From positions 205,682,481-205,746,480 of the forward strand of contig OU015490.1 of NCBI GenBank assembly GCA_907164885.2: a DNA stretch of 64,000 nt. Reading direction: 5' to 3'. The notes under the pieces are model-generated. The model saw only the letters and a list, made by a program, of their open reading frames with translations, ran no database searches and had not been told where the DNA came from. The DNA is from Dolomedes plantarius. Lineage: Eukaryota; Arthropoda; Arachnida; Araneae; Dolomedidae. Shown here one piece after another: positions 45,501-54,765 of the stretch. Numbering within the stretch: position 1 is the stretch's first letter; each line of letters opens with the position of its first letter. A program made the translations under genes and the position numbers.

Positions 45501-47856
45501 CGTGGGACGATGCATCATAAACTACTCTAAATTTGGTCGTAGTCTTATCTTCTCGAATAACTGCCTGATGAGGAATATAATATTCTCTGCTAACATTAGT
45601 TTCAGATTTCTCAGTTAAGTTAACTTCTTCAACTATCCCATCTAAAATTTGTTTCGTTATCACGGTATTATACCTTTCATAAAATTTGGGATCCTTTTGA
45701 AATCTCTTAACTAATTTTTGCAACCGATATTCAGCGATGTCATAATTATTTTCTAATTTCTCAACGTTTTCGTTCCACGGTAATTTAACTTGATATCTAT
45801 TATTTTCAAATTTTATGTTTTTCTCAAATTCCTCTACTATAATCCCTTGTTCATTAATAGATAAATCCCTCTTTTCATGTTCAATTCCGATTGCATCTAA
45901 ACGCCAAAACTTTTCTAAAGTCAAATCGTAATTTTCCTCGCTAGAGTCAATAACCAATTTCATTACATTTGTTTCTTCCGCAGACGATGTTTTATTTACG
46001 AAGTCAGTTGACCCACTTATTATCCAACCGAACATAGAATCCATTCCTACCAACGAGTTAGAAATTCTGCGCGTTTTCCCATACACTATTTTCCAAAAAT
46101 GATCAGCGCCTATGAGTAATCTGACCTTGGGGTTCTCGGATGTAAACACATCTGCCAGTTTCATTACGTTTGCACTAAAAAACTCCTTAGTCTGCTTATC
46201 TGGTCCACGAATCACCGCATCAGTTATAGTTTCGGTTGTAAGAGCTTCTATTTTAATTTTCATTCGGGGGTCATGAATATTTCTCAAATTTACGGCTACG
46301 CGATTTATAACTTTTTTCTGGGGCTCTTTCGAACCAAAGGGATATATTCTTATTACTTCTTTACCTATGACTTTCAAATTTAATTCATTAGCAAGATCGA
46401 GTGAGATAAATGTCCTCTGACTTCCCAGATCGAACAAACAACGCACCTCAATACCTCTGTTTCTATTTTCAACTAAAATCGTTGCTGTCTGTAGCAATAT
46501 TTCTCTGTTCGCGATTCTATTTTCAGTAATATTAGACACTACCGTTTCGTTATTCTCAACTTCTGGTTTAGGTTTCACAGGTTCTTCACAAATGTACTGA
46601 CTATGTTTTTTCTTACATTTAATACATGCAGGTTTGCACATACATTTACTAACTACATGATATTTTTTCAAACAATTGAAACATCTGCCCTGACGTAATA
46701 AAGTACGTTTCTTTTCTGCAACAGTTAACGTGCATTCATCTATCTTATGATCAGTTTTAGAACAAAATACACATTCATCGACACTTGTAGCATTTAAAGC
46801 AGCAGCGCTAGGATGTTTTTCATACCTTTTCTTCGGGTAGTAATTTTTCGCATAATTACTAGTTTCTTTCTCATATTTATTTTTATTGTCATACTGGGAA
46901 CCAAATTCAGATTCCTTTTTCTGAAACGAAAGTGTTCGCTCTCTGATTTGAATTTCGCTTTTTAAATACTCTAAAAATTTAACTACATTCCACGATTCTG
47001 TTTCATCTTTATATTCTCGATTATAATTTAAAACTAAGCTATCGGGAACTAATTTGGATATTATAGGGAAAAGCAAATTACCATAAGTTTCAATCTGGAT
47101 GCCTAACGACTCTAAGCTACGTATATGAATTTCGCAAGTGTCGGACAAATCGCGGAGGTCTTTTAAGTTAGAAGCGCTTCGAATAGGAGATAAATTTAAA
47201 AGTTTATTGATGTGAGACCTAATTAAAATTTCTTTCTTACCATAGCGATCTTCAATAATTTTAATAGCTATATCATAATTTTTGTCTGATAATGACAACC
47301 CCTGAATCGCATTTAGTGCTGATGATTTCAGCAAACTTTTCAAGTATGTGAACTTATCAATTTTGTTAAGATCGTCATTATCATGTATCGCAGATTTAAA
47401 CTGAGACCAAAATTCCTGAAAATTTTCAGGATTACCGTCGTATTTTTCAATGTGAATTTTCGGCAACTTTACTTTCGCTTTCTGTTTGGCATTCGAAACT
47501 AACTGTAGATTTTCAGTGTCACAGATTGAATTTTCTTCAATAACACTTCCTGTTGAACTCTTTAGCAAGACTCTTAAAGCTTGGTTAATTTTCGTTTTGT
47601 ACAGAATAATTTTATCTCGATAATCTTGAGCTGATTCTACCTCTGCTTCCAATTGTTTCAAGTCGGTATATTCATTTTGAATTAATTTATCGAGCTCAAC
47701 GATTTGTGTTTCCTTTCCGCTTAATTGCGTAAGAGCTGCTTCTAAAAAATTTGTGTCTGAAGAAGACACAGCCTCATCAATTTTTGTAAAAAGCTTAGTA
47801 GCACTAGTTTTTATACCACCTCTCTGAACTTTCAGCTTATTTAGCTCTGCTGTCAT
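42571..47856 (-). CDS. BEL/Pao gag-pol polyprotein
   Basis: An unbroken frame of 1,761 codons. Order by approximate residue: N-terminal coiled-coil-like segment 1-100; DUF1759 gag region 130-330 (KLPKIHIEKYDGNPENFQEF); three zinc knuckles at 362 (CVFCSKTDHKIDEC), 392 (CFNCLKKYHVVSKC) and 410; DUF1758 aspartic protease with DLGS at 475 in place of the usual DTGS/DSGS; reverse transcriptase with DIEQAFLQI at 822 and YVDD at 902; RNase H with VDASKKAYGAV at 1083 and SDSMIVLHW; integrase zinc domain (HENHFHSG at 1392, CLICQRYS at 1426) and core residues in GIDFTGP (about 1460), YSDNAK (1521) and GGFYERLM (1572); C-terminal DUF5641-like region. The RT-RNaseH-IN order and YVDD fit the BEL/Pao clade. 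No stop or shift was seen, so it could be autonomous. It has no envelope-like ORF. Confidence 0.95.
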   Translation of the reverse strand: MTAELNKLKVQRGGIKTSATKLFTKIDEAVSSSDTNFLEAALTQLSGKETQIVELDKLIQNEYTDLKQLEAEVESAQDYRDKIILYKTKINQALRVLLKSSTGSVIEENSICDTENLQLVSNAKQKAKVKLPKIHIEKYDGNPENFQEFWSQFKSAIHDNDDLNKIDKFTYLKSLLKSSALNAIQGLSLSDKNYDIAIKIIEDRYGKKEILIRSHINKLLNLSPIRSASNLKDLRDLSDTCEIHIRSLESLGIQIETYGNLLFPIISKLVPDSLVLNYNREYKDETESWNVVKFLEYLKSEIQIRERTLSFQKKESEFGSQYDNKNKYEKETSNYAKNYYPKKRYEKHPSAAALNATSVDECVFCSKTDHKIDECTLTVAEKKRTLLRQGRCFNCLKKYHVVSKCMCKPACIKCKKKHSQYICEEPVKPKPEVENNETVVSNITENRIANREILLQTATILVENRNRGIEVRCLFDLGSQRTFISLDLANELNLKVIGKEVIRIYPFGSKEPQKKVINRVAVNLRNIHDPRMKIKIEALTTETITDAVIRGPDKQTKEFFSANVMKLADVFTSENPKVRLLIGADHFWKIVYGKTRRISNSLVGMDSMFGWIISGSTDFVNKTSSAEETNVMKLVIDSSEENYDLTLEKFWRLDAIGIEHEKRDLSINEQGIIVEEFEKNIKFENNRYQVKLPWNENVEKLENNYDIAEYRLQKLVKRFQKDPKFYERYNTVITKQILDGIVEEVNLTEKSETNVSREYYIPHQAVIREDKTTTKFRVVYDASSHASNKLSLNDCLHSGPNLNPDTLALLLQFRNKPVAFTADIEQAFLQIALYEEDRDAVRFLWIDDDFEKKQNFKTKIFRMTRVLFGATASPFLLAATLKHHIKKYEHKYPLAYQILNSQLYVDDLISGLDSENDSFKVYQQIKGILCEGGFNMRKWKSNSETLQIKLNEAEKCPDSDDCSKVLGYIWNSKKNTLKLEIEFVKSCDKLIQSKTLTKRLILKLASKIYDPIGYITPFTVRPKILLQDIWERKLNWDDPLPNDIREEWTKWHEELELLSKIEVPRFYFEVTKKINDCQFHCFVDASKKAYGAVIYIRYTDSGGQIRTSFVCSKSRVAPLQKLTLPRLELMSAVIGSRLYDYLETNLNAKNCHIKFWSDSMIVLHWIRGSSKRFKTFVQNRVVEIRSKTDPSSWSYCRGSENPADLLTRGETLRTVNASELWWRGPRWLSEDEDSCSREMPNDSKVLSDDEEVTNSVVSIVDTERQTIIDIERFGRLEKLLRITAWVKRFVRCAKKKRPENKTLLASELRAAEKFWIKSVQTEFFQRELQSLRKDTSIPTDSSIYSLAPFIDDEGLLRVKGRLNESNCTYDEKSPIILPRKSRFTELLVKQIHENHFHSGVSSTLVMVRKRFWIPKARQVVKRIIYRCLICQRYSAKPADQMTAQLPKDRVSESPPFLITGIDFTGPVFVKSEKGVVKSYIALFTCAVTRAIHLELVSSLSTRMFMLAFRRFISRRGNCQIVYSDNAKTFKSADKELQYFLEVIKDSQVKEFIAVKGIEWKFIAERAPWWGGFYERLMKTIKEPLRKVLGKALLTFEELSTLLTEIETVVNQRPLTYVGNELNDREPLTPAHFLQFGRENLEYPCHFSPLINKASTKECFAKRKQYQTTLLKQLWLRWKENYLLSLRNAYNFKNSNITNNLKVNDVVLIGDSGKKSKFLWDLGVISQIFTGRDGLVRSCLVKTKKGLIKRPIQLLYPLEIKE

Positions 47857-47914
47857 TTTATGTTATGTTCTTTAGAATTTAATCTTAATTCAGTAAAATA
47901 TTGTGCAGGATTTA

Positions 47915-47934
47915 GCTCCCGTGTTTCGGCACCA
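47915..47934 (-). promoter_or_regulatory. tRNA primer-binding site of the BEL element
   Basis: Minus strand TGGTGCCGAAACACGGGAGC starts right after the 5' LTR. TGGTGCCGAAAC is complementary to a tRNA 3' end with acceptor strand GCCGAAA plus CCA, which I associate with eukaryotic tRNA-Phe. One mismatch is then expected in the T-arm part. Confidence 0.7.
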
Positions 47935-48281
47935 TATCGAATATGTATAGGCTCTGTGCTCTTTTCTTTCAAAATAAATCTTATTCAAAGAGAATCACAT
48001 ACCTGGTTCTTTATCTGTCAGCTTCTCAGATATCCTGCATCATCTCATTTGTTCGAAGTCAGATTAATCAGATCTTTTTTCACATAAACATTTATTACAC
48101 ACGTGACATAACATAAATTACATATAATCTCAATAATTATCAGGCCTTGCAGCCTTCAGATATTATTTTGCGTATCAACGCAATCGTGTTCGAAACTCTC
48201 TCTGACACAAAAACAAAAACATCAAACATTTCTCCTTTTCTAGAGCGCCACCTATCGGCACTATGGGAGGGATATTCAACA
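47935..48281 (-). repeat. BEL 5' LTR
   Basis: Identical by eye to 42021-42367. It should contain the element's promoter. Its outer edge is followed by the target duplication CTGGT. Confidence 0.93.
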
Positions 48282-48286
48282 CTGGT

Positions 48287-48535
48287 GTCTCTATAATTGT
48301 CCACAAGTTTTGAAAACACCACCTCAATCGCCAGATTTAAACCCAATAGAACATATTTGGAGAAATCTGGAGGTTCGAGTACGAAAACACGACATTCACA
48401 CGAAAAGCGAACTAAAAACAATTTTGATGGAAGAATGGATGAACATTCAAGCAAAAAATACAAAAAACTAAAGCAATCTATTCCCAGACGTTTAAAAGCT
48501 GTTGTGGTTGCTAAAGGATTTCATACTAAATATTA
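48287..48535 (+). pseudogene. Tc1-like transposase, 3' part
   Basis: It continues the gene cut at 42020: CPQVLKTPPQSPDLNPIEHI carries the catalytic Glu, followed by WMNIQAKN and a C-terminus VVVAKGFHTKY with a stop at 48533-48535. Counting across the insertion, 34 residues separate the second Asp from the Glu, so this is a DD34E protein. Confidence 0.8.
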
Positions 48536-48581
48536 ATTTAACGAAAAGTTATAATATTTACTAATATGTAGAGATTTTTTA

Positions 48582-48806
48582 CAAGTGTACGATGACATTT
48601 GTGAGATAAAGTTTTTGTTACTTTTGGATTATTTCTTTCTTAAAAATAAAGTTTTACTATGTTTTCAAAATATTTCATGTAGTTGTGTTAAGAATACATT
48701 ATAGATCATATTATTAAATACCCATTCTGAAATATTCATTTTAATCAATGGATAGACCCCTATATCATTGAAAATCCCAAAAGTGTACGAACACTTTTGG
48801 GAGCCA

Positions 48807-48809
<3 letters not shown>
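48582..48809 (-). repeat. Right long terminal inverted repeat
   Basis: Reverse complement of 40899-41125, with small differences. Near its tip AAAAGTGTACGAACACTTTT is itself palindromic; the left arm has lost this symmetry. Confidence 0.85.

Positions 48810-48849
<40 letters not shown>
48810..48849. repeat. (TA)n microsatellite
   Basis: About 20 TA units between the long-repeat Tc1 element and the probable LTR. Confidence 0.97.
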
Positions 48850-49538
<689 letters not shown>

Positions 49539-49539
49539 C

Positions 49540-49709
49540 TGAAATGATACTGTGAGTTCAAATTAAAATATAACGGATTAGTTGAAAAAAAATTATTGAT
49601 ATATGCAGCATTACGTCTTTCTCATGCTTTCAGGTTGAAAAACACTGGGGTAGATTAGAAATCGATTATGAATTATATTACAAAATAGTGATATTTTTAT
49701 TAAAATATA
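49540..49709. other. Short AT-rich spacer
   Basis: Nothing recognised. Confidence 0.4.
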
Positions 49710-49812
49710 CAGGGTGTCCTTGCTAGAAGTATCCAAAAGTTATGGCTTATTTTTATGGAACTACGCATTAGAATTTTTTTTTTTTTTAATTTTAAATTGA
49801 AAGAACATCATT
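49710..49812 (-). repeat. Isolated end of the mariner-like element seen at 1-2166
   Basis: CAGGGTGTCC, AAAAGTTATGGCTTATTTTT and GAACTACGCATTAGAATTTT are the reverse complement of 2103-2166 with minor changes, extending to GAAAGAACATC, which matches about 2076-2086. TA precedes the tip. No transposase follows; after it ATTATGATGC is tandemly repeated. Confidence 0.7.
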
Positions 49813-50323
49813 ATGATGCATTATGATGCATTCAGCTATTAGAAATCAAACTTCTGTTACTAGAACCAAATACTATTCAGCTTTTAAACATGCAGTATAT
49901 ACTTGTGGACAAGGAATTAGTTCAGTCAAATTATGTCACCAGATATCTAATTAATAGTACAAGAACATTAAGCATTATATGCCTCTGTATTCATAACATG
50001 CAGATAGAAAAATTTTACTCGTTTCATTAAGGTGTAAACGTCAATGTAATGTCATCCCTGGCAAGTTCCTGAATATTTCAATTATTTCTGGCACTTTCAT
50101 AATTGTTCTGAAGAATGTCATAAACGCGTAATGAGTTTGCTGGCGAAATCGAGGAATATTTACATCATTAATGGTTGTAGTGACTGACAATATGAATAAA
50201 ATTTAATGCTGCCGTTCCGAAGTAGGGCTATACTTATAGGATGGTTCTGATTATATTTCTAAGTGGTTCACCATCCATTAACACACAATTTCAAAAGAAA
50301 ATGGGGTTGGTTCATATAAAGCA
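49813..50323. other. AT-rich intergenic DNA
   Basis: No feature was recognised. Confidence 0.4.
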
Positions 50324-51110
50324 ACTAGCTGAATACCCGTACTTCGCTACGGAGTATATTAAAATATATATATACAACGGTCAATGTATGCAATTAATGC
50401 CAAAAAATATGTATATATATATATTTATAATAAATACAACGATCAATGCATGCAATTGATGTAAAAACAAAAACAAAATAAATATTTATAAAAAAACCGT
50501 AACGGATATTTTTATAGACAAAATAATGTAAAAGAAAATATTCAAATTAAATCTAATAGAACATACTAAAGAATATAATATAGTTAATATAGTACGTTTG
50601 AGGAACATATCTTTTACTGTGTTTTAATATTTTTTTGGATAATGTCCAATCGTCTGTCGCATTAGCAAGAATTTTTTTGTCTATTTCGTTGTTATGCACG
50701 TGACGCAAAATTAGTTTAAAGTATCACACGAGAAAAGAAACCACGTGATCAGCATTTAATACATTAGATTCTAAAAAATTAATATTTGAAAATTCACCGA
50801 AAATCAGAAAATGGAGGTAAAGGTTCGAAAAAGTTTTCATTTTAAAGGAATTTTTATGATTTTCCTCGTGATATAAATTTTATAACACTCAAATTATTAT
50901 TTAAAATGGCAACTTTAAAAAAGTTGCAAAAACAGCTTAAAAATTTAATTTAAAAAATCTACGAAGAATTTTTCAAAAATCTTTCTTAGTGCACTCCTAC
51001 ACTATAAGAAAAATCGCATTCAAATTTTCAGCCGTTTAGGTCCAAAGGTTTAGTCTGTGCGTTATATGTCAGTCAGTCAGTCACGGAACTGTTTTATATA
51101 TAGAGATTAC
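50324..51110. repeat. Dispersed-repeat-like segment (CTAGCTGAATACCCG type)
   Basis: It begins CTAGCTGAATACCCGTACTT CGCTACGG and ends with CAGTCAGTCAGTCAC and TTTTATATATAGAG. This layout (a CCCG..TTCGC..CGG start and short GTCA-type repeats near the end) recalls non-autonomous repeats common in arthropods. I cannot assign the class (Helentron-like or SINE-like). No coding region and no inverted ends were seen. It lies directly against the 3' side of the gene at 51304-54765. Confidence 0.4.
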
Positions 51111-51117
51111 AGAGTTC

Positions 51118-51123
51118 TTTATT
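51118..51123 (-). promoter_or_regulatory. Poly-A signal for the minus-strand gene
   Basis: TTTATT on the plus strand, that is AATAAA on the minus strand, ~180 bases after the stop of the ORF at 51304. It is the first such hexamer downstream that I see. Confidence 0.5.
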
Positions 51124-51303
51124 TTATATCGAAAATCAATTCTTACCCGCCGTAAATCACGCGATTCGTTAAGAGATCATAGTACTAATTGAACCAATTT
51201 TTACTTTAATTCTCAAAAGATGCTTTTATACTATTTTCTATCATTTACTAATATTTTCATTCTACCGAATCAGAATAAAATAACATTTTTCTTTCTTTAG
51301 CCT

Positions 51304-54300
51304 TTAATCTGCTATTTCTTCCAAACCTGGAACTATCCCTTTCGGTTTTCTATTGGAGATATTTCTTTCAGCTATTTTATCTTTCGGAGCTTGAAAATTG
51401 TTCGGACCGAAACTTCCTGATCGATGCTGGGTGCTCGCAGGTGAATCGCCATGTTTCGTTTCAGTTGCACATTCCGATTTACTCCATTTGTAAGATTCGC
51501 GGTTTACAGTTGTATATTTTATATTCGGGTTATCGGATTTCTTCAGTTCTTCATATCCACCGTACAGTATAGAGGCAACATTTTTGCCAGACAGTGATTC
51601 ATGTGCTATTTTTTTGGCAAGTATTGTAGGACAAGGTGGTTCGATAGTATTGTTTTTGCTTTCTGTAGTATCTAATATTTTCCCCTGTGCTTGCAAAACC
51701 AAGTTTTTATTCAGTTCTGAAGAAGCGCAGTCTGAATATTCACAGATATTTGAATTTGAGTGTAAATCTTTTGGGAAACTGACTTTGTTACTAGCATTAA
51801 TTATGTCCTGTCTGTTTTCAGAAGATTGTGTGTTTTCCAAAACAGACCTATTTACGTGGTCTTGGTGACTATTTTTCTCTGAATAATACAATACCTCAAA
51901 TGGCCTTTCTATTGACTTTGGGGGTCCATTTGAAAGGCTAACATTTTTAGAAAGAAATTGGACTAAATTTGCATTATTGTTACATAGGTTTGGGCGTAAA
52001 GTCGGCGCTCCAATGATACTAATACTTACAGGATAACATACATAAGGAATTGGATTTTGAAAAACGTTATTTCCCATTTGAAAAGAATTAGAAACGTTGT
52101 TGGTCATATATTTCATATCTGACATTAAGGATGTTTCTATTTTTCCAACATCAGCAGCAGATATTTCTCTCTGGGGAGATGTCTGCCCAAACGGTAAACA
52201 TTCATTTTGCTTTTTAACTGTCAAGGAATCAATAGGTTCAGTTAAGAAATACCTAGCATCGAAGTTTTTGCCGTTGCTTTCAAATGAAGGTTTGATTGTA
52301 CCTATTTCGCCACAAACAGCACTAGACATTGTTATGGCTAAATTTTCTTTTGAATTAGCTCCTGACTCAATAAAGCTATCTGAATCCCTTCTTTGCATAC
52401 ATCTAGATATACTTCTTTGAGTTGGTTGATCTTGTGTGGTACTATTTTCCATCTGGTATGTTGTGCCATAAAGTGTATGCGTCATTTCACTTCCAGAGTT
52501 AAAGTTCACTAATTTTTGTTTTGAGGCAGCTTTTAAATTATATATGCTATAATCTATATCATGTACTAAGGGTTTCTGAATATTCCTTTCTTGTTCATCT
52601 TGTATTGGGAGTCCTTTATTGCCATGAAAAGCTTCCTTGCGTTCTAGATGTATTACAGATGATGTATCATAGAGCATTTTCGACATGGTACTTCCAGAGT
52701 TAAAATTTACAAGTTTTTCTTTGGCGAGAATTCCTATTTGATCATTTCCTAATTTTTCAACATCAACAGGAGATTTTCTGGAAGAAGTTTTACAAGCAAT
52801 TTCACAAGATTTGCTTTTTGTTGGATAAGTCCCACCATTTTCTGAAAGGTCGGATGAAACAGTTGCTTCAGCTTCTGTACACAAGCTCCCATTTTTAGGA
52901 GCATTTGAAGAATTGGAGGTATTCGAGTCTATGTATTTAGAATCGTTTAACTTTAAATACTGACTATTTCGGTTGGAAATCTTTCTACCCAGGTTATATG
53001 TTCCACTTGTATGTGAACTAGAAGAGTTACTCTCTGTCTGATGAGTGAGATTCTTCTCTCTAATATCCACCTCACGTACTTCGTTGGGCAATCGGGTATC
53101 TATCTGATTGTGTCTACTGTTTCCTGAAGGATTGGATGGAGAAACTATTTCCGGCTCTGTACAAGAACTTAAATATTCAGTTGTATTTGAGGAGTTTGAA
53201 ACGTTGAGCTCAAAAAAATTTCCTGTACTGATATGTTGGGGAATTATTTGAGAAGTTTGGCCTCCGGCGTCTTTACTGGATATTGTTGATTTATTTAGTG
53301 TCAAAGGAAAAGCATTCTTCTTTTTTGCAGATACTTGACCGGAATCTCTCTCGGCATTCACAACACAGTATTCTAAGGTGGGTGAAGTGTTTGTTCCCGT
53401 TTCTTTGAGAGAAATGGGAGTCTTCTGATGTTCTGAATTTTCGAATGCTATATTTATATGCCCTTCTAAAGTACTTAGTTCAGAACAACTAACATTTTCT
53501 GTTAATATCTTACCGAAGCAGCCAACCTCCGAATCTAAGTGCTTAATAGCTGAAGTCAAAAGTTGAATATCTTCTGAACAACACTTTATTGGATAATTTT
53601 CGGTTTCGGTATCATCAGCTGACTTCATTGAACTTTTTTCAAACACTGGTACTGAACTACTTGAATCTTCATATTCTTTATCGGAGCAGCTGTTAGGTGG
53701 GCTGGAAGAATGGACCACACAGAATGGACACTGCATGTAGTTAATAATTTTACAGCATTGAGCTGCAAAATTCTGGGATTTAGACTGTTTATCAGTAATC
53801 TTAAGTAATAGCGAATTCTTTTTTTGAGCTTCAAAACAAGATATGTTTTCATCATAGAATATATCATGTTGCTTTTTAAAGAAATGTTGTTGGCTATATT
53901 TCAAAATATTTCTAGGAAAGTTATTATTTAACTCAAACACATCAGACGAAATGTAGTTATTTTTTAAACCTTTCTTTCGTTTATTTTTTGATTTCACTCG
54001 CTTCATGTTAGGTACAGATGAAAAAGAACTAACCAAATTAAAGGCGTTTGATGTTTGAATATCAATGTCTTTCTTTGTACAGAAGTCGATGTCTAAACTC
54101 TCTTTTGCTATAGATTGTGGACTTTTTTCAACTCCATAAAGTATTTTCAGAACTTCTTTATACCTGTCGCCACTCATTTGAGTTCTGTATTTCATCTTTT
54201 GTTTTCTGCACTGATATTTTTTACTTTTCTTGGAACAGAAAATGAGTTCCTTGGAATGTTTGTAGCCATTAATACTTTGATTTTGGAGGATATCATATTG

Positions 54301-54765
54301 GTTACTGTTGTTATTTAAAGGATTTGCTGATAAATAATCTTCTCGATTATTAATTTGAGAGTGATTTTTCATTACCTGGTATTTTTCTCTGATGGCTTTC
54401 CCTCTGGGTTTACTTTCTTGACTTTTCAGTACAGTTTCGTTACATTTAATACTTCTGGGAAATCTTTGTTCAAAGTTTATATCTGTTTTAAATTCTTTAA
54501 GCTGGGAATCTTGAGACACAAGTTTGGTTGCTATTGTTGAAAGTTTGGTAATTGCATCCTTATGGTATAAAAGACCTGCCATGTGTTTTGGTTTATTTAT
54601 AGTCGTGTATCTGTTGAAGCCTTTATTTGCAGCCGAATTATTGTCTATGATTAATTCCTCCTCCTCATTAGTCTGATTTTCTTCAACAGGTCCATCATCA
54701 ACACCTTCTTTTTCCCACCATGCTAGGTATTGATCGTTTCTAACAGGTATTATTTTTTCACCCAT
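51304..54765 (-). CDS. Unrecognised 1,153-residue protein, candidate host gene
   Basis: A single uninterrupted frame of 1,153 codons in strongly AT-rich DNA, where random frames stop quickly. The ATG (MGEKIIPVRNDQYLAWWEKE) has a fair start context (CAAAATGG) and an in-frame TAA three codons upstream, so the start is well defined; the stop is TAA at 51304-51306. I recognise no enzyme fold, signal peptide or membrane span. The protein is Ser/Asn/Lys-rich and probably largely disordered. Repeats: (i) KLVNFNSGSTMSKMLYD (about 683) and KLVNFNSGSEMTHTLYG (about 748), with weaker relatives GKNVASILYG (about 1060), YKEVLKILYG (about 200) and MAGLLYHKD (about 63); (ii) SNSSNTTEYLSSCTEPE (about 522) and SNSSNAPKNGSLCTEAE (about 615), ~93 residues apart. 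KLVNF twice and KVSF (about 992) fit the loose RVxF motif for PP1 docking; this may be chance. A CPFC pair lies near 345. No transposon ends surround it. It could be an intronless gene, a retrogene, or one very large exon. Confidence 0.75.
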   Translation of the reverse strand: MGEKIIPVRNDQYLAWWEKEGVDDGPVEENQTNEEEELIIDNNSAANKGFNRYTTINKPKHMAGLLYHKDAITKLSTIATKLVSQDSQLKEFKTDINFEQRFPRSIKCNETVLKSQESKPRGKAIREKYQVMKNHSQINNREDYLSANPLNNNSNQYDILQNQSINGYKHSKELIFCSKKSKKYQCRKQKMKYRTQMSGDRYKEVLKILYGVEKSPQSIAKESLDIDFCTKKDIDIQTSNAFNLVSSFSSVPNMKRVKSKNKRKKGLKNNYISSDVFELNNNFPRNILKYSQQHFFKKQHDIFYDENISCFEAQKKNSLLLKITDKQSKSQNFAAQCCKIINYMQCPFCVVHSSSPPNSCSDKEYEDSSSSVPVFEKSSMKSADDTETENYPIKCCSEDIQLLTSAIKHLDSEVGCFGKILTENVSCSELSTLEGHINIAFENSEHQKTPISLKETGTNTSPTLEYCVVNAERDSGQVSAKKKNAFPLTLNKSTISSKDAGGQTSQIIPQHISTGNFFELNVSNSSNTTEYLSSCTEPEIVSPSNPSGNSRHNQIDTRLPNEVREVDIREKNLTHQTESNSSSSHTSGTYNLGRKISNRNSQYLKLNDSKYIDSNTSNSSNAPKNGSLCTEAEATVSSDLSENGGTYPTKSKSCEIACKTSSRKSPVDVEKLGNDQIGILAKEKLVNFNSGSTMSKMLYDTSSVIHLERKEAFHGNKGLPIQDEQERNIQKPLVHDIDYSIYNLKAASKQKLVNFNSGSEMTHTLYGTTYQMENSTTQDQPTQRSISRCMQRRDSDSFIESGANSKENLAITMSSAVCGEIGTIKPSFESNGKNFDARYFLTEPIDSLTVKKQNECLPFGQTSPQREISAADVGKIETSLMSDMKYMTNNVSNSFQMGNNVFQNPIPYVCYPVSISIIGAPTLRPNLCNNNANLVQFLSKNVSLSNGPPKSIERPFEVLYYSEKNSHQDHVNRSVLENTQSSENRQDIINASNKVSFPKDLHSNSNICEYSDCASSELNKNLVLQAQGKILDTTESKNNTIEPPCPTILAKKIAHESLSGKNVASILYGGYEELKKSDNPNIKYTTVNRESYKWSKSECATETKHGDSPASTQHRSGSFGPNNFQAPKDKIAERNISNRKPKGIVPGLEEIAD

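Larger units (their letters stand above)
42021..48281 (-). mobile_element. Complete BEL/Pao LTR retrotransposon
   Basis: 6,261 bp: two 347-bp LTRs identical by eye (42021-42367, 47935-48281), a 5-bp target duplication CTGGT (42016-42020, 48282-48286), a primer-binding site directly inside the 5' LTR, a polypurine tract before the 3' LTR and one open polyprotein frame between. LTRs start TGTTGAATATCCC and end TATTCGATA in element orientation. Identical LTRs and an unbroken frame indicate recent insertion. It lies inside a transposase gene that was already decayed. Confidence 0.95.
40899..48809 (+). mobile_element. Tc1-like element with ~230-bp inverted repeats, split by a BEL insertion
   Basis: The tips are CAGTGGCTCCCAAAAGTG on both ends, with TA flanks. 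The inverted repeats run ~225-230 bases (40899-41125 and 48582-48809) with few differences. Without the 6.27-kb BEL insertion the element is about 1.65 kb. It encodes a broken DD34E transposase read on the plus strand. Very long terminal repeats recall Tc3 rather than Tc1 itself. Confidence 0.85.

Noticed and set aside
42021..48281. Endogenous retrovirus with envelope gene
   Set aside because: No third ORF lies between the polyprotein stop (42571) and the 3' LTR; the domain order is that of an envelope-less BEL/Pao element.
51291..51300. Plus-strand splice acceptor (TTCTTTCTTTAG)
   Set aside because: It lies on the strand opposite the gene and no plus-strand exon follows.
51584..52420. Plus-strand ORFs opposite the unknown gene
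   Set aside because: They overlap the much longer minus-strand frame and lack start context and domains.
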